Origin: G965215055 sp965215055
GTDB taxonomy: Bacteria > Pseudomonadota > Gammaproteobacteria > UBA4575
Length of the DNA stretch: 64,000 nucleotides
Direction of reading: 5' to 3'
Assembly: GCA_965215055.1 (NCBI GenBank)
Contig: OZ244046.1
Span: 186,001-250,000, forward strand
The translations under genes and the position numbers were made by a program. The notes beneath the pieces are model-generated. The model saw only the letters and a list, made by a program, of their open reading frames with translations, was not told the DNA's origin and searched no databases. Positions 44,870-53,457 of this stretch are shown here, in pieces. Each line of letters begins with the position of its first letter. The first letter of the stretch is position 1.

Positions 44870-45784
44870 GTGTTACGACACATTGCGATATTTACCGATG
44901 ATCCTGGTTGGCATGGCGCGGAATTGCACAAAGCCTTCAGGAAGAGGGGTTTCGGCTGTACGAACGTCTCGTTGACGGATTGTCACTTTGAGATAGACGC
45001 GGGCAGGAAAAGCCTGTTCATACCCGGTTTCGAGCAACGTCTTCCCGACGGCGTATTTGTACGCGGTGTACCGGGCGGCTCGCTGGAAGAAGTCACGTTT
45101 TACCTGGACGTTCTTCATGCACTGCGCGAAATGGACGTTATTGTCTACAACGACGCTCGCGCTATTGAGCGCAGTGTAGACAAGGCCATGACCAGTTTCC
45201 TGCTGCATCAAGCGGGAATTTCGACGCCACTTTCCTGGGTTGGAAACGATATCCACCAAGCCTATTCATTTATACGCAAACAATTAAAACTTGGTTACAA
45301 GGTCGTGGCAAAGCCGCTGTTTGGTTCGCAGGGGAAAAATTTACAGTTGATTGCCGAACCGAGCGATATTGTCAACCTGTCGGTGTACAACAAAATCTAC
45401 TACTTGCAGCGTTTCATCGAAACGGGATCAAGGCGCGCCTGTGATTGGCGGTTATTTGTTGTTGGAGATCACGTTATTGCCAGTATGAGAAGAGAAAGCA
45501 ACGACTGGATCAGTAACGTGGCAAACGGTGGAAAATGTTATCCGGCACTACTGGACAGGCAGTTTATCAAGATTGCCGAAGCCGCCGTAGAGGCAGTTGG
45601 TATGCACTATGGCGGGGTAGACGTCATGCGCGACCAGGGCGGCAAACTGTGGGTAACGGAAGTAAACAGCATTCCCGCGTGGAAAGGGCTGCAAAGCACC
45701 GGCAAGATTATCATTGCAGACCGCATCGTCGAACATTTTATAAGCTGCTTGCAGGGGCAATCCAGTGTTGACGTGGCAAACTAG
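44870..45784 (+). CDS. RimK-like ATP-grasp ligase, H4MPT-cluster Orf5 type
   Basis: A 304-aa ATP-grasp protein related to RimK/MptN glutamate ligases. It has FTDDPGWHGAEL at the start, VVAKPLFGSQGKN (ATP loop), CDWRLFVVGDHVIASM and VTEVNSIPAWKGL (metal site). Family knowledge suggests addition of glutamate to the cofactor tail (as MptN does in archaea). GTG start 2 bp after the mch stop. Matches Orf5 in position (mch-orf5-orf7). Confidence 0.88.
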   Translation: MLRHIAIFTDDPGWHGAELHKAFRKRGFGCTNVSLTDCHFEIDAGRKSLFIPGFEQRLPDGVFVRGVPGGSLEEVTFYLDVLHALREMDVIVYNDARAIERSVDKAMTSFLLHQAGISTPLSWVGNDIHQAYSFIRKQLKLGYKVVAKPLFGSQGKNLQLIAEPSDIVNLSVYNKIYYLQRFIETGSRRACDWRLFVVGDHVIASMRRESNDWISNVANGGKCYPALLDRQFIKIAEAAVEAVGMHYGGVDVMRDQGGKLWVTEVNSIPAWKGLQSTGKIIIADRIVEHFISCLQGQSSVDVAN

Positions 45785-45828
45785 CCGGCTGCTGAAGCAA
45801 AACCGTCATTCAAGATACATCCGCTTTC

Positions 45829-46683
45829 GTGTATGAACTGAACTCCTTGTGCCACGGGCTGGCTGACTTGTACAAGCACGTGTGTAAGCTGGACGTGCAG
45901 GCTTTGAAGCCTGGAAATACCGGATTTCATTCAGGTACCGATAAGCTTAAGGTGGAAGATTTTTTGCGCAGTGCAGAAGTGAGCGCAAGCCCCTTGACGG
46001 AGCCTGGTCTCGGACTGGGCGAACGCATCTGGGAGAGTATCCAGGCGACCCATCAAGCCGTGGGTACGAATACCAACCTCGGTATCATCTTGCTGATTGC
46101 GCCGCTGGTACAGGCCGTGATTAAAAAGAGAGGTGAGCACTCCCTCGAAGATTCGCTGGCTGAAATCCTGCAAAAATCGACAGTTGAAGACGCCAGCAAG
46201 GCATACCAGGCAATTCGCCTGGCAAAACCGGGTGGGATGGGGAGTAAAAATAACCAGGATTTATCTGAAGAACCGACGGTAAGTCTATTAAAAACAATGG
46301 AAATTGCAGCTTCATGGGATCGGATTGCTGATCAGTATTCAAATAATTTTCATGATATTTTCTATTTTGGGGCACCGCGATACACCGCCTTGCTAAAGCA
46401 ATGGCAGGATGAATGCTGGGCGGCGACGGGCCTGTTCCTGGGTTACCTGGTACGATTTCCCGACAGCCTGGTCGCACGCAAATTTGACGGCTTAAAAGCA
46501 AGAGAGATTAGTGATATGATTACTCCGCTTGAGAAGGAATTTTGCCGTTCAAGCTCACCGGACAGGTACGAGGCGCAACTGATGGAAATAGATAATCATC
46601 TCAGGCGCGACCAGACCAACCCGGGGACTACAGCGGATCTTACGTTGGCAAGCATTTTTGTGGTTGGCCTGAGACAGTTGTGA
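45829..46683 (+). CDS. CitG/MdcB-family protein, H4MPT-cluster Orf7 type
   Basis: A 284-aa protein of the triphosphoribosyl-dephospho-CoA synthase family. KPGNTGFHSG, TNTNLGIILLIAPLVQA and KPGGMGSKNNQDL are the family glycine-rich blocks. In methylotrophs this is Orf7, needed for C1 growth, with a proposed phosphoribosyl or nucleotidyl transfer role in cofactor assembly. GTG start (TAT GAA CTG after it). 44 bp after the Orf5-type gene. Confidence 0.87.
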   Translation: MYELNSLCHGLADLYKHVCKLDVQALKPGNTGFHSGTDKLKVEDFLRSAEVSASPLTEPGLGLGERIWESIQATHQAVGTNTNLGIILLIAPLVQAVIKKRGEHSLEDSLAEILQKSTVEDASKAYQAIRLAKPGGMGSKNNQDLSEEPTVSLLKTMEIAASWDRIADQYSNNFHDIFYFGAPRYTALLKQWQDECWAATGLFLGYLVRFPDSLVARKFDGLKAREISDMITPLEKEFCRSSSPDRYEAQLMEIDNHLRRDQTNPGTTADLTLASIFVVGLRQL

Positions 46684-46774
46684 GAGGCGGGGACTTGTTC
46701 CCTGTCTGCGGCAATCCAGGGGAGGATGCGGGCAGATGACTGCCTACATTTTGTTGGCAAACTAGAATAAAATT

Positions 46775-47005
46775 ATGGCAATATCATTTGATATCTACTG
46801 TGATTATAATCAAATGTGCTGCGAAGTCTCTCAGGGCTTTGGCGACAGCAAGTCTGAAATTGGTTACTTGTACATGGATGAATACGGAAGGTGGCATCCA
46901 AACAGGAGTCTGCTAAGGTTTATTGGGGTTGATGGAAGCTGGAAGCGATTAGCTCAAGCACAAAAAGCTATCAAGAAAAAATTTTATTATCGTCTAAGAA
47001 AATAA
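46775..47005 (+). CDS. small hypothetical protein
   Basis: A 76-aa basic protein I do not recognise. It has CDYNQMCCEVSQGFGDSK and a Lys/Tyr-rich end (KKKFYYRLRK). Base use is more AT-rich than the flanking genes, and no strong ribosome site precedes it. It lies 14 bp before fae, so it would share its transcript. Real but small, or a chance ORF; about even odds. Confidence 0.45.
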   Translation: MAISFDIYCDYNQMCCEVSQGFGDSKSEIGYLYMDEYGRWHPNRSLLRFIGVDGSWKRLAQAQKAIKKKFYYRLRK

Positions 47006-47019
47006 CAGGAGACTTAATA

Positions 47020-47547
47020 ATGGCAATAATTAACAAAGTAATGGTTGGAGAGTCGCTCGTAAATGACAATGACCCTTCTGGCACGATGGCGGAAATTGCG
47101 CACATCGACTTGTTAGTCGGACCACGTGGATCTGCCGTTGAAACTGCTTTTTGTAACGGCCTGGTAAACAACAAGGATGGCTTTTCAACGTTGCTTGCCG
47201 TAGTTGCACCAAACCTGCCTTGCAAGCCAAACACCATGATGTTTAACAAGGTTACCATCAAGGGTGCCACGCAGGCTGTACAGATGTTTGGTCCTGCACA
47301 GGCGGCCGTGGCGAAAGCAGTTGCTGACAGTGTTGAAGATGGTACTGTTCCGTCCAGCGAGGCAGATGACGTCTTTATTTGCGTAGGTGTTTTCATTCAC
47401 TGGGAAGCCAAGGATGACAAGGCCATTTATGAAAACAACTACAAGGCGACAAAAGAAGCCCTTGCACGAGCAATCAAAGACGAGCCCAAGGCAGCAGACG
47501 TCGTTGCCCAGAAAGAGAGCGCAGAGCACCCATTCAAAGGCTTCTAA
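47020..47547 (+). CDS. fae: formaldehyde-activating enzyme
   Basis: Fae catalyses condensation of formaldehyde with H4MPT to methylene-H4MPT, the entry step of the pathway. 175 aa; the catalytic His is in AHIDLLVGPRG (H28). NGLVNNKDGFSTLLAV, NLPCKPNTMMFNKVTI, QMFGPAQAAVAKAVAD and VGVFIHWEA match the family. There is a short insertion (about NDPSGT) before the catalytic motif compared with Methylobacterium Fae. A strong ribosome site (ACAGGAGA) precedes it and a terminator follows directly. Confidence 0.98.
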   Translation: MAIINKVMVGESLVNDNDPSGTMAEIAHIDLLVGPRGSAVETAFCNGLVNNKDGFSTLLAVVAPNLPCKPNTMMFNKVTIKGATQAVQMFGPAQAAVAKAVADSVEDGTVPSSEADDVFICVGVFIHWEAKDDKAIYENNYKATKEALARAIKDEPKAADVVAQKESAEHPFKGF

Positions 47548-47572
47548 TCTCTTTCTAAAGTAAAATATGAAG

Positions 47573-47599
47573 TGCCCCGGCAAGTCCGGGGCATTTTTT
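47573..47599 (+). terminator. rho-independent terminator after fae
   Basis: TGCCCCGG (47573-47580), loop CAAGT, CCGGGGCA (47586-47593), then six T (47594-47599). A strong intrinsic terminator closing the mtdB-to-fae operon. Confidence 0.93.
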
Positions 47600-47624
47600 G
47601 CGGTAAAAGGGCGCGATAGCCGTC

Positions 47625-50456
47625 ATGCGACTGTCCTGGAACGAAATTCGCGCCCGCGCTGCCGAGTTCGCTCGTACATGGGCTGACGCAGGCTACGAGA
47701 AAGGCGAGACCCAGAGCTTCTACAACGACTTCTTTGAGATCTTTGACGTCAAGCGCCGCACCGTGGCGCGCTACGAAGCGCATGTAAAGCGGTTCGACAA
47801 TCGCCAGGGCTATATCGACCTGTTTTGGCCGGGCGTACTCCTGGTTGAACAAAAGAGTGCCGGTCGCGACCTGGTGAAGGCTACGCAACAGGCCGGAGAT
47901 TATTTTGACGCCCTGCGCGAAAGTGACCGCCCGCGCTACATCCTGGTCAGCGACTTCCAGACCTTCGAGCTTCACGATCTTGATGAACGCGAAAAAGTAG
48001 CCTTCGCGCTGTCAGACCTGCCGGCTCACGTCGAAAAGTTCGGTTTTATCCTCGGCGTGCAGCGTCACGCCTTTCGTGACCAGGACCCGGTCAACGTCAA
48101 GGCGTCAGACCTGATGGGGCGCCTGCATGATGCCCTTGAGGCATCCGGCTACGGCGGCCATGACCTGGAATTGTTCCTGGTGCGCATGGTATTTTGCCTG
48201 TTCGCCGACGACACCGGCATTTTTGAACCGCGCGATATTTTTCTTGACTTGTTGGAGAACCGTACCCGTGAGGACGGCTCCGACCTTGGCGGCTGGCTGG
48301 CGCGCCTGTTCCAGGTACTGAACACTCCCGTAGAACAGCGATACACGACACTTGACGAGGACATTGCCCGTTTTCCTTACGTCAACGGCGACCTGTTTGC
48401 GGCGCAGTTGCCCATTCCCGATTTCGACGCCACCATGCGCAAGGCGTTGATTGACGCCTGCTGGTTTGACTGGTCGAATATCTCGCCTGCCATCTTTGGC
48501 GCACTTTTTCAATCGGTAATGGAACCGGCGGAACGCCGTGCCAAGGGTGCCCATTACACTACCGAGAAAAACATCCTCAAGGTGATCAAGCCGCTCTTTC
48601 TTGATGACTTGAGGATGGAGTTTGAACGACTGAAGACGCGCCGTGACAGCCGCCGCCGCACTGAACTGAAGGATTTCCAGCAACGGCTTGGAAAAATGAG
48701 GTTTTTCGACCCTGCCTGCGGCTGCGGTAATTTCCTGATCATTGCCTATCGAGAGCTACGTGAACTTGAAATAGAAGTAATCCGGGAGTACCGCGCAGGC
48801 AGCACTGCCGAGGCACATCGAGAACTGCTTGACGCTGCCGACCTTTCGCTGATCACTGTCGACCAATTCTACGGCATCGAGATTGGCGAGTTTTCGGCGC
48901 GTATCGCCGAGACTGCACTCTGGATGATGGATCACATCATGAACAACCGGCTCAGCCTGGAGTTTGGAGAGAGCTACGTGCGCATCCCGCTTGTGAAGTC
49001 GCCACACGTCACCCACGGCGACGCACTGGAAACGGACTGGGCGGAGTTGCTGCCTTCGAACGAGTGTTCGTTCGTATTGGGCAATCCACCCTTTGTCGGT
49101 GCGAAGTACCAGGCACCAGAGCAGCGCGCACAGGTACGCGAAATTGCGGCACTCGGCAAGAGCGGCGGCACGCTCGACTACGTCTGTGCGTGGTTCATCA
49201 AGGCGGGGGAATACGTGCAGGGCGGCAGTGCCCGCATCGGCTTCGTCGCGACCAACTCGATCACGCAGGGTGAGCAGGTTGCGCAACTCTGGCCGGTGCT
49301 GTTTGGACGCTGCAAGCTGGAGATCGGGTTCGCGCACCGCACCTTTGCATGGGGATCGAATGTGCGCGGCAAGGCGCACGTGCACGTGGTGATTCTTGGC
49401 CTCGACCAGCGTTCGGCCGCACGAGCCGAGAAGCGGCTGTTCAGCTATCCGGACATCAATGGCGAGCCGGAAGAGACCCTCCACTCTATGCTGTCGCCTT
49501 ACCTGTTCGATGCCGGGGGGCTTTCTGACCCGCACCTGGTGGTACGGGAGGAGAGTGCGCCGATCAACGGGATGGGCAAGCTGATCATCGGAAGCCAACC
49601 CATTGATGACGGTGAATACATATTCAATGCGGAGAAGCGTGCCGAACTGTTGAAAGTCGAGCCTGGTGCTGCGCCATTTCTTTGCCCCTATATCGGTGCT
49701 CGTGAGCACTTGCAAGGAAGCCAGCGGTGGATCCTGGCATTGCAGAAGGCTTCCCCGACGACGTTAAAGAGTCTGCCGCATGTGCAGGCACGCATGGCTG
49801 CCGTCCGGCGTTTTCGAATGAAGAGCAAGCGCAAGAGCACTTTAGCAATTGCCCAATATCCGACTCGATACAATATTGAGGTCATTCCTGACGCGCCATT
49901 CCTGGTCATTCCGAGGGTCAGTTCGGAGCGTCGAGAGTATGCACCTATCGGCTGGCAGGAGCCGCCGACGATTCCCAGTGATGCCGTCTTCGCATTTCAG
50001 GATGCAGCACTCGTGGATTTCGCTCTGCTGACCTCGGCGATGCACATGGCGTGGTTACGCCACTTCGGCGGACGGCTGAAGAGTGACTATCGCTATTCCA
50101 TCGGCCTCGTCTACAACACCTTCCCACTGCCGCCCAAGGAGACAGACCTGTCAAAGCTGGAGCCACTTGCGCAGGCCGTGCTCGATGCTCGGACGGCACA
50201 TCCGGACGCGACGCTCGCCGACCTCTACGATCCCGACCTGATGCCGCCAAACCTGCGTCAGGCTCACCATGCACTCGACCGTGCCGTGGATCGCCTCTAT
50301 CGGCGCAGTGGATTTTCATCCGAACGCGAGCGCGTCGAACACCTGTTCATGCTCTATGAAAAGATGCGCGCCCCGCTTGAGGCAAAGATAAAAGCAAAAC
50401 CAAGACCAAGACGACGACGAAGGATAGTGGCTGCTCGCCGTACACCAGGTCGATAG
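47625..50456 (+). CDS. single-chain MmeI-like restriction-modification enzyme
   Basis: A 943-aa protein that combines endonuclease and N6-adenine methyltransferase, as in type IIL (MmeI-family) enzymes. The N-terminal PD-ExK nuclease has D65 and E75-x-K77 in DLFWPGVLLVEQKSAG. A helical connector leads to SAM motif I FDPACGCGNF (361-370) and motif IV NPPF (487-490). A target-recognition region and a basic, arginine-rich tail follow. One strand of the site would be methylated, both recognised by the same TRD. GC-rich codon use differs from the nearby genes, and it begins right after the fae terminator, pointing to horizontal gain. No separate specificity gene is seen. Confidence 0.9.
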   Translation: MRLSWNEIRARAAEFARTWADAGYEKGETQSFYNDFFEIFDVKRRTVARYEAHVKRFDNRQGYIDLFWPGVLLVEQKSAGRDLVKATQQAGDYFDALRESDRPRYILVSDFQTFELHDLDEREKVAFALSDLPAHVEKFGFILGVQRHAFRDQDPVNVKASDLMGRLHDALEASGYGGHDLELFLVRMVFCLFADDTGIFEPRDIFLDLLENRTREDGSDLGGWLARLFQVLNTPVEQRYTTLDEDIARFPYVNGDLFAAQLPIPDFDATMRKALIDACWFDWSNISPAIFGALFQSVMEPAERRAKGAHYTTEKNILKVIKPLFLDDLRMEFERLKTRRDSRRRTELKDFQQRLGKMRFFDPACGCGNFLIIAYRELRELEIEVIREYRAGSTAEAHRELLDAADLSLITVDQFYGIEIGEFSARIAETALWMMDHIMNNRLSLEFGESYVRIPLVKSPHVTHGDALETDWAELLPSNECSFVLGNPPFVGAKYQAPEQRAQVREIAALGKSGGTLDYVCAWFIKAGEYVQGGSARIGFVATNSITQGEQVAQLWPVLFGRCKLEIGFAHRTFAWGSNVRGKAHVHVVILGLDQRSAARAEKRLFSYPDINGEPEETLHSMLSPYLFDAGGLSDPHLVVREESAPINGMGKLIIGSQPIDDGEYIFNAEKRAELLKVEPGAAPFLCPYIGAREHLQGSQRWILALQKASPTTLKSLPHVQARMAAVRRFRMKSKRKSTLAIAQYPTRYNIEVIPDAPFLVIPRVSSERREYAPIGWQEPPTIPSDAVFAFQDAALVDFALLTSAMHMAWLRHFGGRLKSDYRYSIGLVYNTFPLPPKETDLSKLEPLAQAVLDARTAHPDATLADLYDPDLMPPNLRQAHHALDRAVDRLYRRSGFSSERERVEHLFMLYEKMRAPLEAKIKAKPRPRRRRRIVAARRTPGR

Positions 50457-50532
50457 GTTCTCGATTCTGCTGACATATCCACTGGTTTTCATATAATACA
50501 ATGTATTCTTTATTGTCTTTGAGGTTCGCTTT

Positions 50533-51753
50533 ATGCAGTGTCTTGAGTGTAACGAAGAAGTTGGCAAACAACTCAGCAATGAGCACCTGTTGGCCTGTAG
50601 CGGACTGACGCTCCAGGAATACGCCATACGCCATCACCTGCCGCTGGATTTATTGCTGAGTCCCGAGCAGCTTGAGCAGGTAGATAACGTTTCTGCTTAC
50701 GGGAAACCAAACGGGGCAGCCAGTCAATATGTCCAGGACGTCCTGGCCGGCCTGCATACCGTCCAGGCGATGGAGCAGGAAGGCGAGTTTACGGTTATCT
50801 CCCTGGGAGTCCGCAGGCTGGAGCAACTGCTCTGGTATTTGCAATCCTTGCAGTCGGTCGGTTTCCAGTTTCGGCAGGAGTACTTCTACGAGAACGCAGG
50901 CCACCGTGTAATCGCCAAAAACAGGCTGAAAGTTCCCACGGCATACTTGGTACCGAAAATCGCCAGTTTTTCCCCGGAATCGTTTTTAAGGCAGCTTGCC
51001 GTATTGATTGCACATATCGGCGAGATTCATGCAGGTTACCTGTTTATTGATTTTCCCCGACGGGAGGATGCGGCAAGAATCGAGGATAGACTTGCGGGGA
51101 ATTACCAGGTTCGTTTACAGCGTCTGTCTGCATCGGAGCACGAAAATGGGCAACTGGCAAGGTGTGAAACCCTTGAGGATACTGCACGCCTGTTAAGCCT
51201 GGTCGAGGATTGCCTCAAGGAGATCCCCAATGCCCGCGAGCGGTTTTTTGAACTGCATGAGCAGGCAACGGTGGTCAAGGAACTGGCGTTCGATTCCGCA
51301 CACTTTATTACCGACCACCCTGACAAATGCGCCAACCTGCACGGCGGCCGTTACACGATGAACGTGAAGGTCAGGGATCATATCGACGCGCTTACCGGTT
51401 TTGTCGTTGACTATGGATACCTGAAGCGGATTGTCAGGCAGAAAATTGTCAACGATCTGGATCACCACAGCCTGAACTATGTGGCTGCGGAGTTGAGCTG
51501 GCGAGCCAGCACCGAGTTGTTGAGTATCTTTATCTGGAAGAGGTTGATTGAATACCTGCCGGGTCTCGTAGAGTTGCAAATTTTTGAAACACCACAATCG
51601 CATTGCTGTTACGCGGGGCCCAGCCTGGAAGAGTTGCAAAGACAGGGAAGTAGTGCGCTGCTACAATACTTCACCTCGGGAGAACTGGGTAAATCGCAAT
51701 TACGTACCCTGTTAAACAGGGATATAGAAGATAGACTTAAAGTTATTTGTTAA
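50533..51753 (+). CDS. zinc-finger/6-pyruvoyl-tetrahydropterin synthase (PTPS) fusion
   Basis: A 406-aa protein in three parts. Residues 1-45 resemble a MucR/ROS-type zinc finger (C3, C6, H18, C22, then GLTLQEYAIRHHLP). Residues about 60-245 I do not recognise; they are helical with long amphipathic stretches. Residues about 248-370 are a PTPS/QueD-like domain: ELAFDSAHF (H257), C266, LHGGRY and DLDHHSLN. The canonical HGH zinc pair is HGG here, so the third zinc His is lost. It could supply or bind a pterin for H4MPT, or regulate the divergent cofactor genes. Converges with the HisA-like gene (11-bp overlap). Confidence 0.82.
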   Translation: MQCLECNEEVGKQLSNEHLLACSGLTLQEYAIRHHLPLDLLLSPEQLEQVDNVSAYGKPNGAASQYVQDVLAGLHTVQAMEQEGEFTVISLGVRRLEQLLWYLQSLQSVGFQFRQEYFYENAGHRVIAKNRLKVPTAYLVPKIASFSPESFLRQLAVLIAHIGEIHAGYLFIDFPRREDAARIEDRLAGNYQVRLQRLSASEHENGQLARCETLEDTARLLSLVEDCLKEIPNARERFFELHEQATVVKELAFDSAHFITDHPDKCANLHGGRYTMNVKVRDHIDALTGFVVDYGYLKRIVRQKIVNDLDHHSLNYVAAELSWRASTELLSIFIWKRLIEYLPGLVELQIFETPQSHCCYAGPSLEELQRQGSSALLQYFTSGELGKSQLRTLLNRDIEDRLKVIC

Positions 51754-52447
51754 GAGATAACAGCTCGCTTCCTGTAATAGCCTTATTATGCAGTGCGGTT
51801 GAGAGAAGCACGCCGGCAGCACCCATGGCCTTTAGCCTGTGCAGATCATTGCCGCTCTTTATGCCGCCGCCGTAGTAGGCGTTGTGAGTCTGAAAAAGGG
51901 AAAGGTCCAGTTGAGCAGGTACGTTTATCCCTTTGCCGGTGCCCACGTGGTCAAGGTTCAGGATCAACACGTCCCTCGGCCATTGCTCTTGTGCCTGTAA
52001 AAGCTCGCGTGGGCCAAGAAGCTTTTCCGACCTGTAATCGATGGAGAATATGAAGTCATGACGTGCATAATGGTTCATACAGGCAGTAAGGGTAGAGGTG
52101 GAGCCGATAGATTCAGTGGACAAGACGATTCGTAACGGGGTGGATTCAGGGTTTTCCAAATAATACTTGACCAGAGAAAGCCCGGTATCCAGCCATATTT
52201 CAAGCTGCGGGTACGCTTGACGTATCGCTGTAACAGTGTCGGAGTTATCCCCCTGTTGCTGTAAGGCATCCAGGTCAGCAATATAGATACGTTTGAAGGG
52301 GTAAAAATCCAACATACTTGCGATGACGTCAGGAGGGTTTGGGGACGTGCACAGGCGCGAGGCTATCGGCAAATAGTTTTTCCGATCTCCCTTTTTTGCA
52401 TGGACAACCAGCCCCCTGGAGAGGTCAAGAACAGGAATAATTTGCAT
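51743..52447 (-). CDS. HisA-like protein of the H4MPT cluster
   Basis: A 234-aa TIM-barrel of the HisA/HisF family, as in the HisA-like ORF often found with H4MPT genes. It begins MQIIPVLDLSRGLVVHAKKGDR and carries IYIADLDALQQQGD, ILNLDHVGTGKGIN and YYGGGIKSGNDL. It is not part of a histidine operon here, and its substrate is unknown; a sugar-phosphate isomerisation in cofactor synthesis is plausible. Its start lies 11 bp from that of the divergent ATP-grasp gene. Confidence 0.86.
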   Translation of the reverse strand: MQIIPVLDLSRGLVVHAKKGDRKNYLPIASRLCTSPNPPDVIASMLDFYPFKRIYIADLDALQQQGDNSDTVTAIRQAYPQLEIWLDTGLSLVKYYLENPESTPLRIVLSTESIGSTSTLTACMNHYARHDFIFSIDYRSEKLLGPRELLQAQEQWPRDVLILNLDHVGTGKGINVPAQLDLSLFQTHNAYYGGGIKSGNDLHRLKAMGAAGVLLSTALHNKAITGSELLSLNK

Positions 52448-52458
52448 CAGAAAGTTGT

Positions 52459-53457
52459 ATGAAGATATTGATTTTTGAGTATATCACTGGTGGCGGGATG
52501 GTAAATCACACCTTGCCCTCATCACTGGTTCGAGAAGGCGACATGATGCTAAATGCCGTGGCAAGTGATTTCAAGGCAATGCCAGACGTGGAAGTGAGGG
52601 TGCTGCGTGATTATCGCTTGAGAAAGGGCTTGCCTGGACCCGCGAGTGAGACAATTGTCTGGCCGGGGAGTAGCAGTATTGAAAAAATTGAGGAATCAAG
52701 CGGATGGTTCGAGGCCTTGCTGATTATTGCCCCGGAAACGGATGGCGTATTGAGTTCATTGTGCGCAAGGTTTTCGGGAAGGGGCTTCATGTTATTGAAC
52801 AGCGAGGTGGAAAGTATTGCGCTGACGAGCAATAAATACGATACGTACAAATACCTGCAAGCCCACGGGATTCCACAAATATCGACTTGTACGGTGGACG
52901 AGTTGCAAGAGGTTCATTCCAGGCGGTGGGTGATTAAACCCGTTGACGGCGTCGGGTGCGAAGGTCTGCTCTTGCTCCCTGATCGCAGCAGCCTGGAGCG
53001 CGTCCTGGCAAAATACGGGGAAGGAAGGTTTATCATTCAGCCTTTTGTTGAAGGTACCCATGCAAGCCTGAGCCTGGTGTGTTGGGATGGTCAATGTCTG
53101 CAATTAAGCGTCAATGAGCAACACCTGCTTGAACGGAACGGCAACCTGGTATTAAAGGGATGCAGCGTAAACGTCTTTGATAGTGACAGGTTCAGGTCGT
53201 TCAGTGAAAAACTGGTTCGGGTCTTGCCCGGGCTGCGAGGCTATATAGGCGTTGATATCCTGGTAACGCGAAAGGAAACCCTGTTGGTGGAGGTTAACCC
53301 GAGGCTGACAACTTCGTATATCGGATTGAGGAGTGCACTGGGAATTAATCCTGCGAAATTGATGATGGAGTGCTTTACCCGGCAGCAGTTGCCACGCCTG
53401 GAGGCCGTGAAGGACGATGCAGTTACCATAACGCTGGAGGCAGACCGTGCAGCCTAG
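52459..53457 (+). CDS. ATP-grasp protein, MfnD-like (tyramine-glutamate ligase family)
   Basis: A 332-aa ATP-grasp protein starting MKILIFEYITGGGM, the start typical of the MfnD/COG1821-type family. ATP-binding blocks: TSNKYDTYKYLQAHGI, WVIKPVDGVGCEGLLLL and LLVEVNPRLTTSYIGLR. In archaea MfnD adds glutamate to tyramine during methanofuran synthesis. First gene of a tight operon; its end overlaps the next gene by 11 bp. Confidence 0.85.
   Translation: MKILIFEYITGGGMVNHTLPSSLVREGDMMLNAVASDFKAMPDVEVRVLRDYRLRKGLPGPASETIVWPGSSSIEKIEESSGWFEALLIIAPETDGVLSSLCARFSGRGFMLLNSEVESIALTSNKYDTYKYLQAHGIPQISTCTVDELQEVHSRRWVIKPVDGVGCEGLLLLPDRSSLERVLAKYGEGRFIIQPFVEGTHASLSLVCWDGQCLQLSVNEQHLLERNGNLVLKGCSVNVFDSDRFRSFSEKLVRVLPGLRGYIGVDILVTRKETLLVEVNPRLTTSYIGLRSALGINPAKLMMECFTRQQLPRLEAVKDDAVTITLEADRAA

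Noticed and set aside
51743..52447. HisA, histidine biosynthesis
   Set aside because: The fold is HisA-like, but no other his genes are near and it sits in the cofactor cluster; HisA-like ORFs are usual there.
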